This document shows, piece by piece, positions 46,541 through 59,329 of a DNA stretch of 64,000 nt (the stretch's first letter is position 1; every line of letters begins with the position of its first letter). The translations under genes and the position numbers were made by a program. The DNA comes from Stenogyne calaminthoides (lineage: Eukaryota > Streptophyta > Magnoliopsida > Lamiales > Lamiaceae): NCBI GenBank assembly GCA_037126765.1, contig JBBCBC010000031.1:7883638-7947637 (forward strand). Direction: 5' to 3'. Under the pieces are notes generated by a model. That model was not told the DNA's origin, searched no databases, and saw only the letters and a list, made by a program, of their open reading frames with translations.

Positions 46541-48458
46541 ATGGCTCGGGTGGCTTCAACCTCTAGCACCATCGCCGTTCACCAATTCCGCTCCTCATCT
46601 TTTCAGTCTCAGAAGCAGCCGCCGTGTATTGTGAACTTGTCCCCCAAATTTCCGAAGAAAAACCCCCAACATCGCAGGATTTTCTGCCAAAACAATCCCG
46701 ATTCAGTCGACACATCTGCAGCACAGGTACAGCTAATTGTGTTACGCGTTTAGCTGCAATGGTGATAATCTGGTTTTGGCTATTTGCATTGAGTAATTAT
46801 AAGCGATTTGTGCAGGAGAAGCCTTTGGCGCCGCCTGAATCCGAAATTGATGGAGCTGCGGTTGATTCCGTCGCGACGGAAGCGCCTCCAGCCACCGGTG
46901 GATTTCCGGAGTTTCCTACCAAGGATCTGAATAGGCGAATTGCGGTGGCGACTACGGTAGCAGCGGTTGGATTGTTCTTGTCGCGGCGACTGGAATTAGG
47001 CGGCGGCACGACGTTGAAGGATGTTTATGCTGCGGCGTTGCCTTATGAGGAGGTTTGTCCCACCTGTGGTTTTGATTGTACTTTCCAACGATGATGGAAT
47101 ATCATATTCACCTTTTGTTAAATTTAGCTTGATAACTGAGGTTTTAATAGCTTGGAGAAATTAATGAATTTGATAGACTTGAGCTTGATAACTATAGCTA
47201 TTATCTGTTGGAAAATGTATGAATATTTAGTATTTTAGTACCATTTGGCTTAGATGATGGCATGATGCATAGTTAATTGCTTTCCTTGGTTCAATGTTTT
47301 GAGGAAAATCGTTAAGAGTGAATATATTGTGGGAATATAGCTAAAAAAAAATTTCCCAATTGAAATATTTGTTGATTGTCAATCCTTTCTTTTTCTTTTT
47401 GCTGTTTGCAGGCTCTTTCAAATGGCAAACCTAGTGTAGTGGAGTTCTATGCAGATTGGTGTGAAGTATGTCGGGAGTTAGCTCCAGATGTCTACATAGT
47501 CGAACAGCAGTACAAGTAATTATCTTATTAAATACTCGAACATATAGGTTTTGGCTCAAAACATGTGCATCTCTTCAATTTTGATGATGTATCATCCATT
47601 TCTTCTTTGTCTAGTGACTTCATGCATCTCTACCATCAATTTTGGGGGCGCTTTGTTCAATTTTTTCAATAAGAATAGTAATGAGAATCATTGAATAGTG
47701 AATTGCAATGAAAATGATGGTCACATTGTTAGTGTTTTGCTCTAATCTTGGAATAAGTAGAGACAAAAAATTATTGTTGGTTAATGAATAGTAGAATGAT
47801 TGAGGAGAAATGATTATAGGAGGGGATGTAGTTAATCAAAATGGGATAATGATTAAGTTATTTTCGAGTCTCATTACCCGTATGACGGTGAATTGGACAT
47901 CTTTTATTCTTATTAATCACCACAATTACCCATGTTCATTCTCATTACCATTTTCATTGAAGAATTTTGAACCAAACACCCTTAAAAATATTTTGTTTGA
48001 GTTACTTAGTTTTTGTAGTTTAAACTATAGATCTTCAGATTCTAATCATCTTTTATGGACTGAAAACTGCAAGATAAGAAATTTTGTTTAACGTGTTGTT
48101 TGAGTTGCATAGGTTTTTATCAGCTTCATAAATTTTCATCAACTCATTGTCCCTTGTTGTATGACTTCCAATCAGGGAGAAAGTGAATTTTGTTATGCTG
48201 AATGTTGATAACACAAAGTGGGAACAAGAGCTCGACGAGTTTGGTGTCGAGGGCATTCCCCATTTTGCATTTCTGGACAAAGATGGCAACGAGGAGGGTA
48301 ATGTGGTGGGCCGCCTTCCAAAACAATACTTGCTTGAAAACATAGACGCCCTTGCTCGTGGACAATCAAACATACCTCATGCTCGTGTTGTTGGACAGTT
48401 CTCACGCGCTGAGGCCAGGAAAGTACGTCCAGTCGCCGATCCCAGAAGCCATGGATAA
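46541..48458 (+). CDS. HCF164: Thylakoid thioredoxin-like protein HCF164, four exons
   Basis: Membrane-anchored thioredoxin-like protein of the thylakoid. In Arabidopsis HCF164 faces the lumen and is required for cytochrome b6f assembly, passing reducing equivalents from the stroma side with CcdA. Exons 46541-46726, 46816-47052, 47412-47515 and 48176-48458 join in phase to give 269 residues. Residues 1-60 are Ser/Arg-rich and low in acidic residues, as in a plastid transit peptide. A hydrophobic segment at about 104-117 follows NRR (IAVATTVAAVGLFL), the expected membrane anchor. The thioredoxin domain starts near 142 and carries the redox centre WCEVC (C158 and C161), then NVDNTKWEQELDEFGVEGIP with the cis-proline loop. 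It ends VADPRSHG, close to the Arabidopsis terminus. The ATG at 46541 (MARV) matches the usual MAR start; an in-frame ATG at 46484 would add 19 residues. Confidence 0.95.
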
Positions 48459-50204
48459 CCAATCCACACAAAGTGTAGTAGACAGATATAAATGGTCAGT
48501 ATTTTTCAAATTCAGGAATGTACAGTGATTATTAGAAATTCTTTTCCATATTCAGTAACACAAAACTTTCAGGCCCCGTTGATAGAAAAAGTTACACGGT
48601 TTTTACAATGTTTGAAAGATATTGTTGGTCTTCACAAAGGTAAATCGTCCCGTGATCTCCTTTTGTGATTCTATAAATCGTAAATTTTTGCTCAATCCTG
48701 TAAATCTTTGTTCTAAATTTGATCAATCCTTTTTTTTTGTTCAATCCCCTGCATATCCTTGTTCATGCAGTCATTATAAAAACTTTGTTCTGTAATTTTG
48801 CAAATTTTGCTCAAGACCTGTAATTGATTATGTAAAAGTGATATGTGTTCTAAAATTTTGCTCGCTTTTTGGTTCTTAATTTCACAAACTCTGCTGTTGC
48901 TTCTTAATTTAACATTTTGTTCTTAATTCCACAATCTCATTGTTGTTTTGCCTCTTAATTCAATGTTTTTGTTTCATAATTCCACAATCTACCGCATCGG
49001 CTTTTTGTTTGTTCATCTTCTCCACCTTGCTGCTGCAATTTTTGGAAGAATCACTCTCTTGTGCATCACATGCATCAATCAAAATTGGTGTAATCTAAAC
49101 TCTAATTCCTAAATAGTGAACCCTAAATCATATATGAATCATTCGGTAGAAATTGAACCATTAATCACTTAATAAATGAAATAAATCCATGAACCATTCT
49201 AATGAAGTTTTAGGGTTGGGTTGGATATTGAAAAATTTTAAAAAAAATCTAAAACTGAAATTAAAGTTAAAAGAAAATTGAAATTGAAAAAATAAAAAAA
49301 AAGTTAAAAATAAAAAAAAATAGAAAAAAAACTTTTAAAATTAAATTGGACCAATTCTATTGGTGCATGTGGTGCACATGAGAATTTGTTTTTTTGGAAA
49401 TGTTTGGAAGTGTAATTTTGGGTTTAATTCAATAAAAAATGAAAAAATAATAATACTTCTATTATATTATGTACGAGTAAGTTCTGGTGAGATTGTTCGT
49501 AGTATAATTTATACAACCGCACTTGCTTATTAATATTATTATATTTATCGTCTGATATGATTATATTTATAAATTAAGATCAGAGTATTAAATGTCATTG
49601 ATATTAGTTTATAAGAGCAGTGATATCAGTTTATAAATGTAACAATATTAATTTTATACTATGAACAAATTTTACATGAGAATTTATTATAATGAATTAT
49701 ATTCCCTATCAAACAAAATTATTATTAAAATTTTCACAAACTATTTTGTAAAATTTATTTATATTATGAAATTTATATAATTATACTTATAAACGGATAC
49801 CACTATTCATATAAATGAATACCTATAACATTTAATTCTATGATCACAGTTTACACTATAATGATATCAATTGATCAATGTTATGACATTAATTTATAAA
49901 TGTAATGATATAAATTTCATATTATTGAAAAAATTTCACCAAACACCTATTCTAAAATTTACCATTTTAGTAATACAGAACCTTCATTTAAAAGAAAAAA
50001 ATTACATACTCCCAAACAATCATATTAGTACCTTATCTTGGGGTCACTATATTACTATCTTATATATGTTGGAGTACTTATCTGTTTAAATCTCATCTCA
50101 CCTATCTCAACTATCAAAAGTGCGAACAGATCTCAAAATCCAGGATAATTTTACAAGTATAAACAAATGGAAGTATATATTCGTGTATATGTATATTTTC
50201 GGTT
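48459..50204. other. HCF164 3' region and AT-rich intergenic DNA
   Basis: This holds the presumed 3' UTRs of HCF164 and, at the far end, of the minus-strand kinase gene. Between them are repeats of TTCTTAATT.CACAA.CT (48870-48990) and AT-rich DNA. A stretch near 49560-49930 with TATAAAT.TAA.GATAT words shares short motifs with 56580-56660. No gene was seen. Confidence 0.5.
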
Positions 50205-53200
50205 CTACCGAACTATATTGCCCAATAAGCTGTTGGTTGATGGTGAGCTCTGTTCACTCAACCAAGGATCTTGTACAGATACAGGCGAATGTTCCTTCAC
50301 CTCCTCCGCTATCGGCAGGGCGGCACCACCACCCCTCGGTGGAACCACCACCACTCTCCTACTTCCCACCCCCGATAATTTTCTACTCATCGAAACGTTA
50401 AACGATTTCTCACTTCCCTGACGTGGAGACGAACAAGAAGAAGCAACCGATGAACCCATGTGCATGTTTTCATCCAACGGCGCCCAACTGCTTAACCGAA
50501 TCTGCTCCAACTCGTCCGCTACTTCCATCATTGAAGGTCTCATGTCCCTGTGAAAGGCCAGGCATCTAAAAGCAAGCTCAGCCACTTTATGGATGGATGA
50601 TAACGTCCATGCGTCTCTATTTGGTTCAAGGAATGGGTCGACTATCTCGTCCACAAGCCCTTTCCCTATCCTGTCGATTGCCAGAGCGGCTAGATTGATC
50701 TCGCTGTGGGGTCGCGAGAAGTCAACCACTCTCATGGCTGTGATTATTTCCACTAGAACTACTCCGAAACTGTAAACGTCGCTCTTATCAGATAAATGGA
50801 AGTTCTGATGATACTGAGGGTCGAGGTAGCCAGGGGTTCCTTGAGGTGCTGTAGAGACGTGGGAGTCGTCGGTCATACCGAATCTACATAAACCGAAATC
50901 CGCTACTTTCGACTTGAAATTGAAATCTAAGAGAATGTTGCTCGATTTTACGTCCCGGTGGTAGATTGGAGGGTTCATCGCACAGTGGAGGTGGGCGATG
51001 GCATGGGCCGTATCTGCAGCGATCGTGAGACGGATCGTCCATGGGAGAACAGAGCCCCGTTCGCGTTGCAGATGCTGAGAGAGGGTCCCATTTGCCATGT
51101 ACTCGTACACGAGAATTTGTTGGCCTTCTTCGATGCAACATCCCAAGAGACGAACGAGATTTGGGTGACTTACGGAGGATAGGAGCTTGATTTCATTCAT
51201 GACTTGATCGATGCTTTCGTGATCTCGGTATCTTATTTTCTTGATTGCTACACGCTCACCGTAGTGGAGTTCTCCTGAATAGACTGTGCCATAGGCTCCT
51301 GTTCCTAGTCTTTGCTTTTCGCAGAAGCCGTTTGTTGCTCTGTCGATTTCTTTGTAAGGATAGAAAGGGACAGTAAAGTTTCCTGCTGCTTCGTTGATCA
51401 GACGCCTTGCGCTTAATCTGCTTCTCAAGGTTTTAGCACGTTTTTTTAGACAGTAGCAAATCACAGACAGAGCTGCCATCAAAGTGGCTCCGGCTATAAT
51501 ACCTAAGCGGACGAATGATGCTTGTAAGAACGATAATTATGCAAAAGTTAAATAAATCTGGACATACAAAAAGATGACCAAGCAACTCCATTAAAAACTC
51601 CTCCTAATCTACATGAAACAGAAGTATGAAGATTCAAAAATCTGTTGCAAGCATGCATAACAGAACAAGGGGGCCAGAAATACCTCCAATAAGAACCACC
51701 ACTTTAGTTGTACCACATCGAGTGAAAACATGCACACGTCCTTCGCAGCGAGACACTGGTATGTAAAAAAAAAAATTAACATAAGGATAGTTAAATTGTC
51801 AAGTGCCAACCGATTCAAAAGATTGTTCACTGTATCAGATTAATATTAAGTTTTGTTGCATTAATTAATGTGAAGATTCTTTACGTTCTGGAAGATATAT
51901 GAGAACAAACAACTCACTACCGGATTATTGCTAAATGAATATGGATGTATTAGCAATAAGCCAAAAAAATTGTCTGCAAGATATGGCTCCTGTATCTATA
52001 TCAAGCATGCATCGTGTTACTCTTTCGAGCTTCTAAATTAATTCAAACAGTTATATTCTGAATTATTCAAGTTAAAACTCCCTACATTACATTTAGCCCA
52101 AAATGAGCTAAAATGATTCATGATTCCAGTAATGTAGCCCAATATGAGCTTAAATGATTCATGATTCCTCACAAATAACAGCTAAGAGACTACTAATTAA
52201 AAGAGAATCTTTTAAACAATATATTTATCACCTTAAAATTCCTGTAATTTCTAAATGGTAAAATTCCTGTAATTTCTAAATGGTGCACCACAATATCAGT
52301 AGCAATATTCTAATGCCAAGATTGAAAAATAAGCAGTCAACTGTTGATACACGTTGCTGCCAGATTTGGTCAGTTGTATTGCAATCCATGTCATCTCTTT
52401 CCTCTTGACTTTCATATATTCAAATTCTTAACAAGTGGCGTGCTTTTTCATATATAATAGTATTAATTAATCAAAAGAATGAATTAGTAGCAGCTTTGCC
52501 TTTTGTGATTATCCAAATTAACAAATTACTACATTACGAAATAATGCAACTAGTATCATCAATGATTAGCTTATAAATATCGTCACCGAGGAAACAGTCA
52601 ACCTCCTCCTCCTATTTTTAATAATCCCTCTTTCTTCCATTTTCATTTTCCTCCTTTTATTTCTCTTTCTTCCCAAGTGTTCAAACTTGCAGACTGAATC
52701 AAATGATAATAACTTAGTCTGAATAAATATTCACACTGAATAATACACCCTAATGAAACTCAACTAGGAAGCTTTACACCCGTCACATTCTCACCTGCCA
52801 ATTGTATAATAAAAGTTATGAGTCGATTTCATCACTAATTCACTCAAACTTATGCTTCTATTTTATATGTGTGAGAGATTTGATGATATCATTGAACTTT
52901 GATTATCAACCTAGTAAAGGCTTTATCTTATTCCGACGAAGTGGAATAGCTCAAGCGGTTAGAGCACCACTACCTATGCCGTGAGGTCATGGGTCCGAGT
53001 AGCCGTTTGCCCGATAAAAAAAAAAAAAGCTTCATCTTGTTCAACTAACACCTAAGATGAACTTTGAAATTTATCCATAAGAATCTTCCTTATAATCAGT
53101 ACATATGTCATTAATTTGATCAAAAGTCTTAACAACTCCTCATCTGATTTTTCCAAATATCCAGTCAAACAAAAACAGCTAAAAAACAGGTCAACAATTT

Positions 53201-54085
53201 CCACATAATGCTACGAAACATCACATGAGAAAAGCATAGTGCCAAAAAAGAATAATGCTGTTCATATTAGTCATATTCAAAGTTTCTCAAGTCAAAACTG
53301 TAATTAGACTAACAATTTAATAATAATTATACAAAGAAAATGAACTGACCTTTCCGGCAACCTTTACCGGCGGCGAAACCATCTCCGATGAACCCATCCT
53401 TACACGCGCAACGATACCCCTGCTTCCCGATCACCGGCATGCATTTCGCATCGGAGACACAACTACAGTTTCCACCAAGCCACCACCCGAGCTCCACCGT
53501 CTGAAAATCCAGCGCCACCGTGTTGCTCTGCAGCAAACTAGCATTCCCATTCAGATCAACCATGATCGACGATAACAGGAATTGGCAATTCCCCTTTTCT
53601 CTAACCCTATTCAAATCCAAAAACTCCGCATAGTCGTTAGGCTCGCTCGAGTAACAACTTACATTAAAATCACTATTTCCTGATCCAGAACCACAGTCTT
53701 CCAAATTACTGATTTTAGACCTGAGCAATCTGCTAGGAATCACACAATCGTTCGTCGGAAAGCTGCAGTTCTCCAACAGAAGCCCGTTCCGCCACGTCGG
53801 CGCGTAATTTCGGGCGAAAAGCTGCGACAAATCCCCGATCGGACGGTTACATTTCGCCGGCAGATTTACCAGAATCGAATCGGAAGTGAAATTTTGCACG
53901 CCAAAACCCCCAATCTTCATCATCTCGGTGCCATTGCCGCTACAATCCAATTTAATCTCGCAATCATTAGAAAATCCAAACGGATGAGGAACTCGGTTTC
54001 CGCCGCAAGATCGCTCACACGCGGTCGTCAGTGTTACAATTGAAACGAGTGAAAATGCAATTATGTGGTGAAATAGAGAAACCAT
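50205..54085 (-). CDS. Wall-associated receptor kinase-like protein (WAKL14 type), three exons
   Basis: Plasma-membrane receptor-like Ser/Thr kinase with a cysteine-rich ectodomain that may contact cell-wall pectin. Exons 54085-53350, 51755-51684 and 51502-50205 join in phase (GT-AG) to give 701 residues, the normal size for this subfamily. A signal peptide is at 1-23 (FHHIIAFSLVSIVTLTTAC). A GUB_WAK-type region follows (CGGNRVPHPFGFS, then conserved cysteines), and an EGF-like end GYRCACKDGFIGDGF. The membrane segment spans exons 2 and 3 (TTKVVVLIGGIIAGATLMAA, then LSVICYCLKKR). The kinase domain has GTGAYGTVYSG near 336, VAIKK, HRDVKSSN near 452, ADFGLCRFG near 472 and GTPGYLDPQY. All catalytic residues are present, so it should be active. 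A SINE lies in intron 1. Confidence 0.93.
52934..53028 (+). mobile_element. Short tRNA-derived SINE in the kinase-gene intron
   Basis: A box-like AATAGCTCAAGCGGTTAGAG and B box-like GGTCATGGGTCCGAG are spaced as in a tRNA head, followed by a 13-base poly(A). Near-identical 14-mers flank it: GCTTTATCTTATTC (52920-52933) and GCTTCATCTTGTTC (53029-53042), 12 of 14 matching, consistent with a target-primed insertion duplication. At ~95 bp it is unusually short, lacking much of a tRNA-unrelated body. Confidence 0.8.
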
Positions 54086-55724
54086 TGTTGGGTAAAGATT
54101 ATGAGTTTTTCAACATGATTTTAGATGGAAAAAAAAAAGTAGGTAGTGATAATGGGTGTATAGCTGTAAGAGTGTGATGCAGGTTGACGAGTATTGATGG
54201 AGGGAAATTAAGAAGAGCAGTTTGATGTTGGTTGGCAGGAAATTTAATGCGTTTTCTTGTAATCGCTCTGTCGTCTTCAATTCTGGTGAATCTGAACTGC
54301 TTTCAATTTCTTCTTCTTCTTCTGCAAAAACACAATTTGATTTCGTGTGAGAGGAGAGTTTTATGGTGGGGTTTTCTTGCTATAATATGCGCGTTGCAGA
54401 CAGTAAATGACGGATATAGCCCCGTCTTCCCTGGGAATTCCAGTGTGGGTTTTTAACTGAATGATGATTTAGAAATCTATTCTATAAAAATAAAGTGAAG
54501 TATTTTTGTTGACTAATTATTAATGTATTATTGATTGATTATTGCTTATAATTAGTTTGAATTTTGAATTGTGGTGTTGTAAATTGATTGATACTCACAT
54601 GCTGTGGATTTTATTTTTTTTTTGTGAAGAAGAGACGAGAAACTTCTCCCAATTCGCGTTGTTACCACTTCGGTCCCGGTAGGCGAGTTAGAATCGAAGG
54701 ATGTCTTTGAATGATGATTAATTTTGTGAGAAAAGAGTTAACATGATTCAATCCCCATGAAGCTGTGGATTCTTTTATTTTATTTTATTTTTACAAAAGG
54801 ACGTACAATGAAAAGGTAAAGAAAGATAAAAGATGATCCTGACAGACGAAGAGAAGTACAAAGAAAAGTTCTTCAAACGGCTAATAAGTCCTTCAGACGA
54901 ACGGTCAAATCACCGAACGAAACAACACCTACCTCGAACCAATCTTGAGGAACAGAGGAGGGGAGAACCACAATCTAGGTAAAAGCACAAAAACAAAGAA
55001 AAGCCCCACACTAAGGCTTACACCATGTCCGAAAAGAAAACCAGGATTGCATCAAACAAAACATCACCAACAAACCATCATGACCCAAATAAGAAGAAAA
55101 CAACATAAAAACAAAAACAAATCCAAAGAGGGAGAAAGTCTCACAACAAACCCCTAACAACAAGGAGAAAGCAGGACAGAGAAAATAAATCAAAATCCTA
55201 AAATACCAAATAGAAAAAAAGGTAAAGATAACACAAAATAAAATAAAATAAAAAAGATCTGACAGATCGAATCCGCCCACCGATTGTCGTGACTCTGGTA
55301 GGGGAGATCAAATCCGAACCACAATTTAGGAGGATTGGTTTTGGTCATTCTGATGATTCGTGCTGTGGATTCTTTTATTAGTATTGCCCGTAGTTTGGGG
55401 CATATTGCAGATATTTTGATAGTGGATTTTGTGCGAATTTGTTACGAATTCCTTTACGTGTGATGGACCTTTAATTAGTAATTTAGAACTACTATTACTG
55501 AAGAGTATCGTGCCAATGGCTGGTGAGTGGCGACTTTGTCCTTTATCATTGTTATTATTCATTTAATTAGTATTCTATACTCCAGAGCTTCGATTCGGTA
55601 TATAGTTGCCCATTTTGAATTTGGGCGAATGAAAATTTAATTTTTAAAATTATTGTAATTAAATATAAGGATATGAAAAGTCAAGTTACTTTTGTTCCAT
55701 ATTCAAATATGATAAAAACTTGCG

Positions 55725-55950
55725 TAGACCTGGTTCATGCTATGAACTCGATTATTTAAGTATCAATGTTACATAAAAAAACTTTCACTGTTATGTATAA
55801 AAACTATTACTGTTATGAACAAAAATAATCACTGTTTAAAAAATGTTTAATATTTTTAAACAGTGAAAGTTTTTGTGCATAATAGTGATAATTTTTACAC
55901 ATAACAGTGATAGAGTTCATGTGTGAACCTGGTTCACATGAATATTACTC
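55725..55950. mobile_element. MITE-like repeat (ATAACAGTGATAG family), best copy
   Basis: It folds on itself: ACCTGGTTCATGCTATGAAC at the left pairs with GAGTTCATGTGTGAACCTGG at the right, and the middle has TCACTGTTTAAAAAATG against TTTAAACAGTGA. It is related to 13852-14090 and 56284-56465. No coding capacity. Confidence 0.7.
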
Positions 55951-56283
55951 TTGAAATATTACAAATGAGAAAATTAGTATATAAGGAGTAATAACTTGTA
56001 AATTGTTACGAGATTATGTTTATTCAACCTTCCACACGCAGAGGAGCATCGAATTTGACTTTTGAATTCTGAACTTGTGTGCAAGTTCGAATATTATGGC
56101 GGATTGACATATTAAATTTTGCAAGCAATATCGTTTTATTCTGTTTTTCAATCATTTACGTTACTTCTTTAAATTACTGGAACGTGCATGTATTTGTGAC
56201 AGGTGATCCACTCAAATTTTATTTAACTAATTCATATTCTTCCGTTTTTTTAGTAGAGTAAATAATACTCAAGCGAATTGGGT

Positions 56284-56465
56284 TCATAGGTAGATTATAT
56301 CATTGTTATGCGTAAAAATTATTATTGTCTAAAAAATATAACATTTTATAAATAGTGATAGTTATTATGTATAACATTAATAATTTTGGTGCATAATAGT
56401 GGTAATTTTTACGCATAATAATGATATTTAAAAAATAGAGTTCACCGTAAATTCAAACCACACAA
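56284..56465. mobile_element. MITE-like repeat (ATAACAGTGATAG family), diverged copy
   Basis: TCATTGTTATGCGTAAAAAT on the left, ATAACATTTTATAAATAGTGATAG in the middle and TTTTTACGCATAATAATGAT on the right keep the foldback layout; it ends with GAGTTCACCGTAAATTC. Confidence 0.6.
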
Positions 56466-57109
56466 TTTTTTGCCTTTTTAGTATCGAACTATGATCACAA
56501 AATAGCCGGGATGAGATCGCAGATATATAAAATAATAAATATGCGATATTTTACTTTGAATTCGATATATCACAAACTCGCTTGTAAAATTTGTTCATAG
56601 TATGAAATTGATATCATTACACTTATAAATTGAAATCACTACTCTTATAAATTAATACCACTAACATTTAGGACGTGTTTTCAACTTATATTCATTGAGG
56701 TAGAAGTGTTTATTTTTTAGGTTGCTGTGACTCAACTTTTTAAAAAATTATGCACTTCTAACCTTCCACTTGAGTTCTAAAATATGCATTTAATGGTATA
56801 ATCTTAGGGGGTTATATTGGTTGTGGAGTCTGTAGAATTTTTTTAGACTTTTAAAGTCTGGGGGTATTCAATCCAAATTTTCAAAAGTCTTTAAAAATCT
56901 TGAGGTATTCAATACTTGATTTTAAAAAGTCTTAAAAAAAAATTTATGTATTCAATAAATCTATGGATTTTAATACTCTTATGGATTTTCTTTGATTCTC
57001 TTCCAAAAATATGAATAAATTTCACTCTCCAAAATCTCTTTAACAACTAGAGATTTCAATGTATTTCTCTCAGAGGACTCGAAGACGAAAGGTCAAAAGA
57101 AAAAAACCT

Positions 57110-57895
57110 TCGTAATACTTTTCATTTAAACAAGTAATACCTTTATATTTAAACAAGTTATATTTTTCATCTAAACAAGTTATATTTTTCATTTAAACAA
57201 GTAATACATTTTCTTTTAAATAAGCAATATTTTTCTATTTAAACAAGTAATATTTTTCTATTTAAACAAGTAATATTTTTCTATTTTAACAAGCAATACT
57301 TTTCATTTAAACAAGTAATAATTTTCTATTTAAACAAGTTATACTTTTCATATAAACAAGTTATATTTTTCTTTTAAACAAGTAATACTTTTCTATTTAA
57401 ACAAATATATTTTTCTATTTAAACAAGTAATATTTTTCTACTTAAATAAGTAATACTTTTTATTTAAATAAGTAATATTTTTCTATTTAAACAAGTTATA
57501 TTTTTCATCTAAACAAGTTATACTTTTCTTTTAAACAAGTAATATTTTTATATTTAAACAAGTACTCCTCCTGTCCTAATTTTGATTGTCTACTTTCCGT
57601 AAATAAACGTCCTAATTTTGTTTGGTCATTTCCTAAAAAGGAAATAAATCAAACTTTCAATACTATTTAATACTATTATTTCTCTCTACCAAACCCACTT
57701 TACACCATTTAATATTATTATTTCCCTCCACCAAAACCCACTTTACTCACTTTACATCATTTAATACTATTATCTCCTACTTTTTCTTAATCTCCTTGTC
57801 TACAGTAAAAGAATAATCAAAAATTGGACGGAGGAAGTAATATTTTTCTATTTAAAAAAGTAATATTTTTCATTTAAACAAGTACGGAAGCTAAC
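57110..57895. repeat. 24-bp minisatellite TTTAAACAAGTAATATTTTTCTA
   Basis: About 20 units of ~24 bases, varying between CAAGTAATA and CAAGTTATA, lie on both sides of the Stowaway-like MITE at 57565-57837. The array existed before that insertion and the whole lies inside the PIF-like element. Confidence 0.93.
57565..57837. mobile_element. Stowaway-like MITE, 273 bp, inside the minisatellite
   Basis: The left end CTCCTCCTGTCCTAATTTTG and the right end AAAAATTGGACGGAGGAAG are inverted repeats flanked by TA (57563-57564 and 57838-57839). The minisatellite resumes directly afterwards with ATATTTTTCTATTTAAA. Confidence 0.88.
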
Positions 57896-59329
57896 TACAA
57901 CAAAGAATGAAATTGTTTTCTCAAACCCAACTACAACAAAGAACGGAAGTTAATGCACGGAGAACGAGTATTGCTAATGTTATGTGGGAAATAAAGCCGA
58001 GGTATAATAGTGATGGAAATGAAGATGAGAATAATAATGTATTTTTTTTGAATTAATATATTTTTGGTATTTTTCTAAATAATTTGGATAATTTTTTTTA
58101 TATACAAGTGTGTTCCATATACATTTGCATCAATAGTTCCAGTGCCGGAGTCTATGAAAATCCTGGTAAATCATTAAAAAAAGTGTATTCCACAATCCTG
58201 TCAAGTTTATGAAAATCCATGTAAATCGATAAAAAAAGTCAGTCAAACTCTCCATGGAGTGTATGAATTTTCTAAATTCACAGACTTTTTAAAATCCAAA
58301 AAAATTCAATAGAATCTCAATTGAATACACTGCCCTTAGTTTATAGGCGTATATGTTTCAAAAAACTTTATTGATATTATGCACATGTCTAGAATAATTA
58401 ATGTGGTTTTTTTGAACTGAAATTAATGTGGTTGTTGATGACTTGCATATTCTTCTTTTCTTTGCCATTTCTCGTCCTTCAATTTCGATTGATATTAATT
58501 TCCATATACAAAAAGAATTGCGCGTGATCATGGATCTTCGATTTGATTTAAAATTTGCTTCCCCTTAATTTTTTTTAAAGATCCTAGAATTATGGCACTG
58601 ATAAATGACGATAAGTCATTACGAATGTCCAATTTCTTTTTTCTGAGGCCCTTTAAATCTATATTCACGGTCCTAAAGTGGGAATATTGTGTTTTTTTTT
58701 GTCCCAGTAACTTTCACAACTTTGATCGTAGTCCTACTAACTTACGTGTTTTGATTTTGATTCTGCAATTTTATAAAATTTGACTTTTTTCGCTTACATT
58801 GAATTTTAAAAGTTACAAGATCAAAATCAAAACGCTGTAAAATAAGAGAACCTAATGCATCAAAATCGATAAAAATTACAGACACAAAAAATCAATATTC
58901 CCCGAACCTAAAATTAGGAGGTCATGTATGTACACAACGTGTGATGAGATTAACAAGTGACTCGAAAAATCTTGAGTTTTGGATGATCGACGTAATTAAT
59001 CACCAATTCTTTCACAAATCACCCGAATGAGAAAGTGAATATATTGAAAAAAAAATTGGTGAACAAATTAATATATTTTAACTTGATTTTTTTAATATAT
59101 GAAAAATCTAGTTTTTAGTAATTTTGTTGCTATTGGTGAAGCTGATGTGATATCTTATTGATAATATTGTTTTTTCCTTTAATTTTTTTTCCTGAGACTC
59201 CAAGATAAAGAGATTATTTGTTTTCTTCATACTGTTGTCTATACATTCTTCTTGATTTCTTTTTTCATAACCTGAGCTCGGGGGAGAAGGAAAAGATAAG
59301 AGGGGCTTATAGAGAATATTTTCAGAAGT

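Larger units (their letters stand above)
54086..56806. other. Kinase 5' region and repeat-bearing intergenic DNA
   Basis: The first few hundred bases hold the kinase-gene leader and promoter. From 54600 to 55330 a moderately GC segment with AC-rich stretches shows no recognised domain. Two members of the ATAACAGTGATAG repeat lie at 55725-55950 and 56284-56465. No gene was supported. Confidence 0.45.
56807..58335. mobile_element. PIF/Harbinger-like element carrying nested repeats, 1,529 bp
   Basis: The left end GGGGGTTATATTGGTTGTGG and the right end, read in reverse, GGGCAGTGTATTCAATTGAG are related inverted ends, with subterminal GTCT..GAATTTTTTT.GACTTTTAAA.GTCT on both sides. TTA flanks both ends (56804-56806 and 58336-58338). 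The interior holds a large minisatellite and a Stowaway-like MITE. There is no transposase. Confidence 0.75.

Noticed and set aside
53327..53349. Kinase exon 1 read-through ending GQFIFFV as a secreted truncated receptor
   Set aside because: A clear GT donor at 53349-53348 and an in-phase 72-base second exon show normal splicing; the read-through is intronic.
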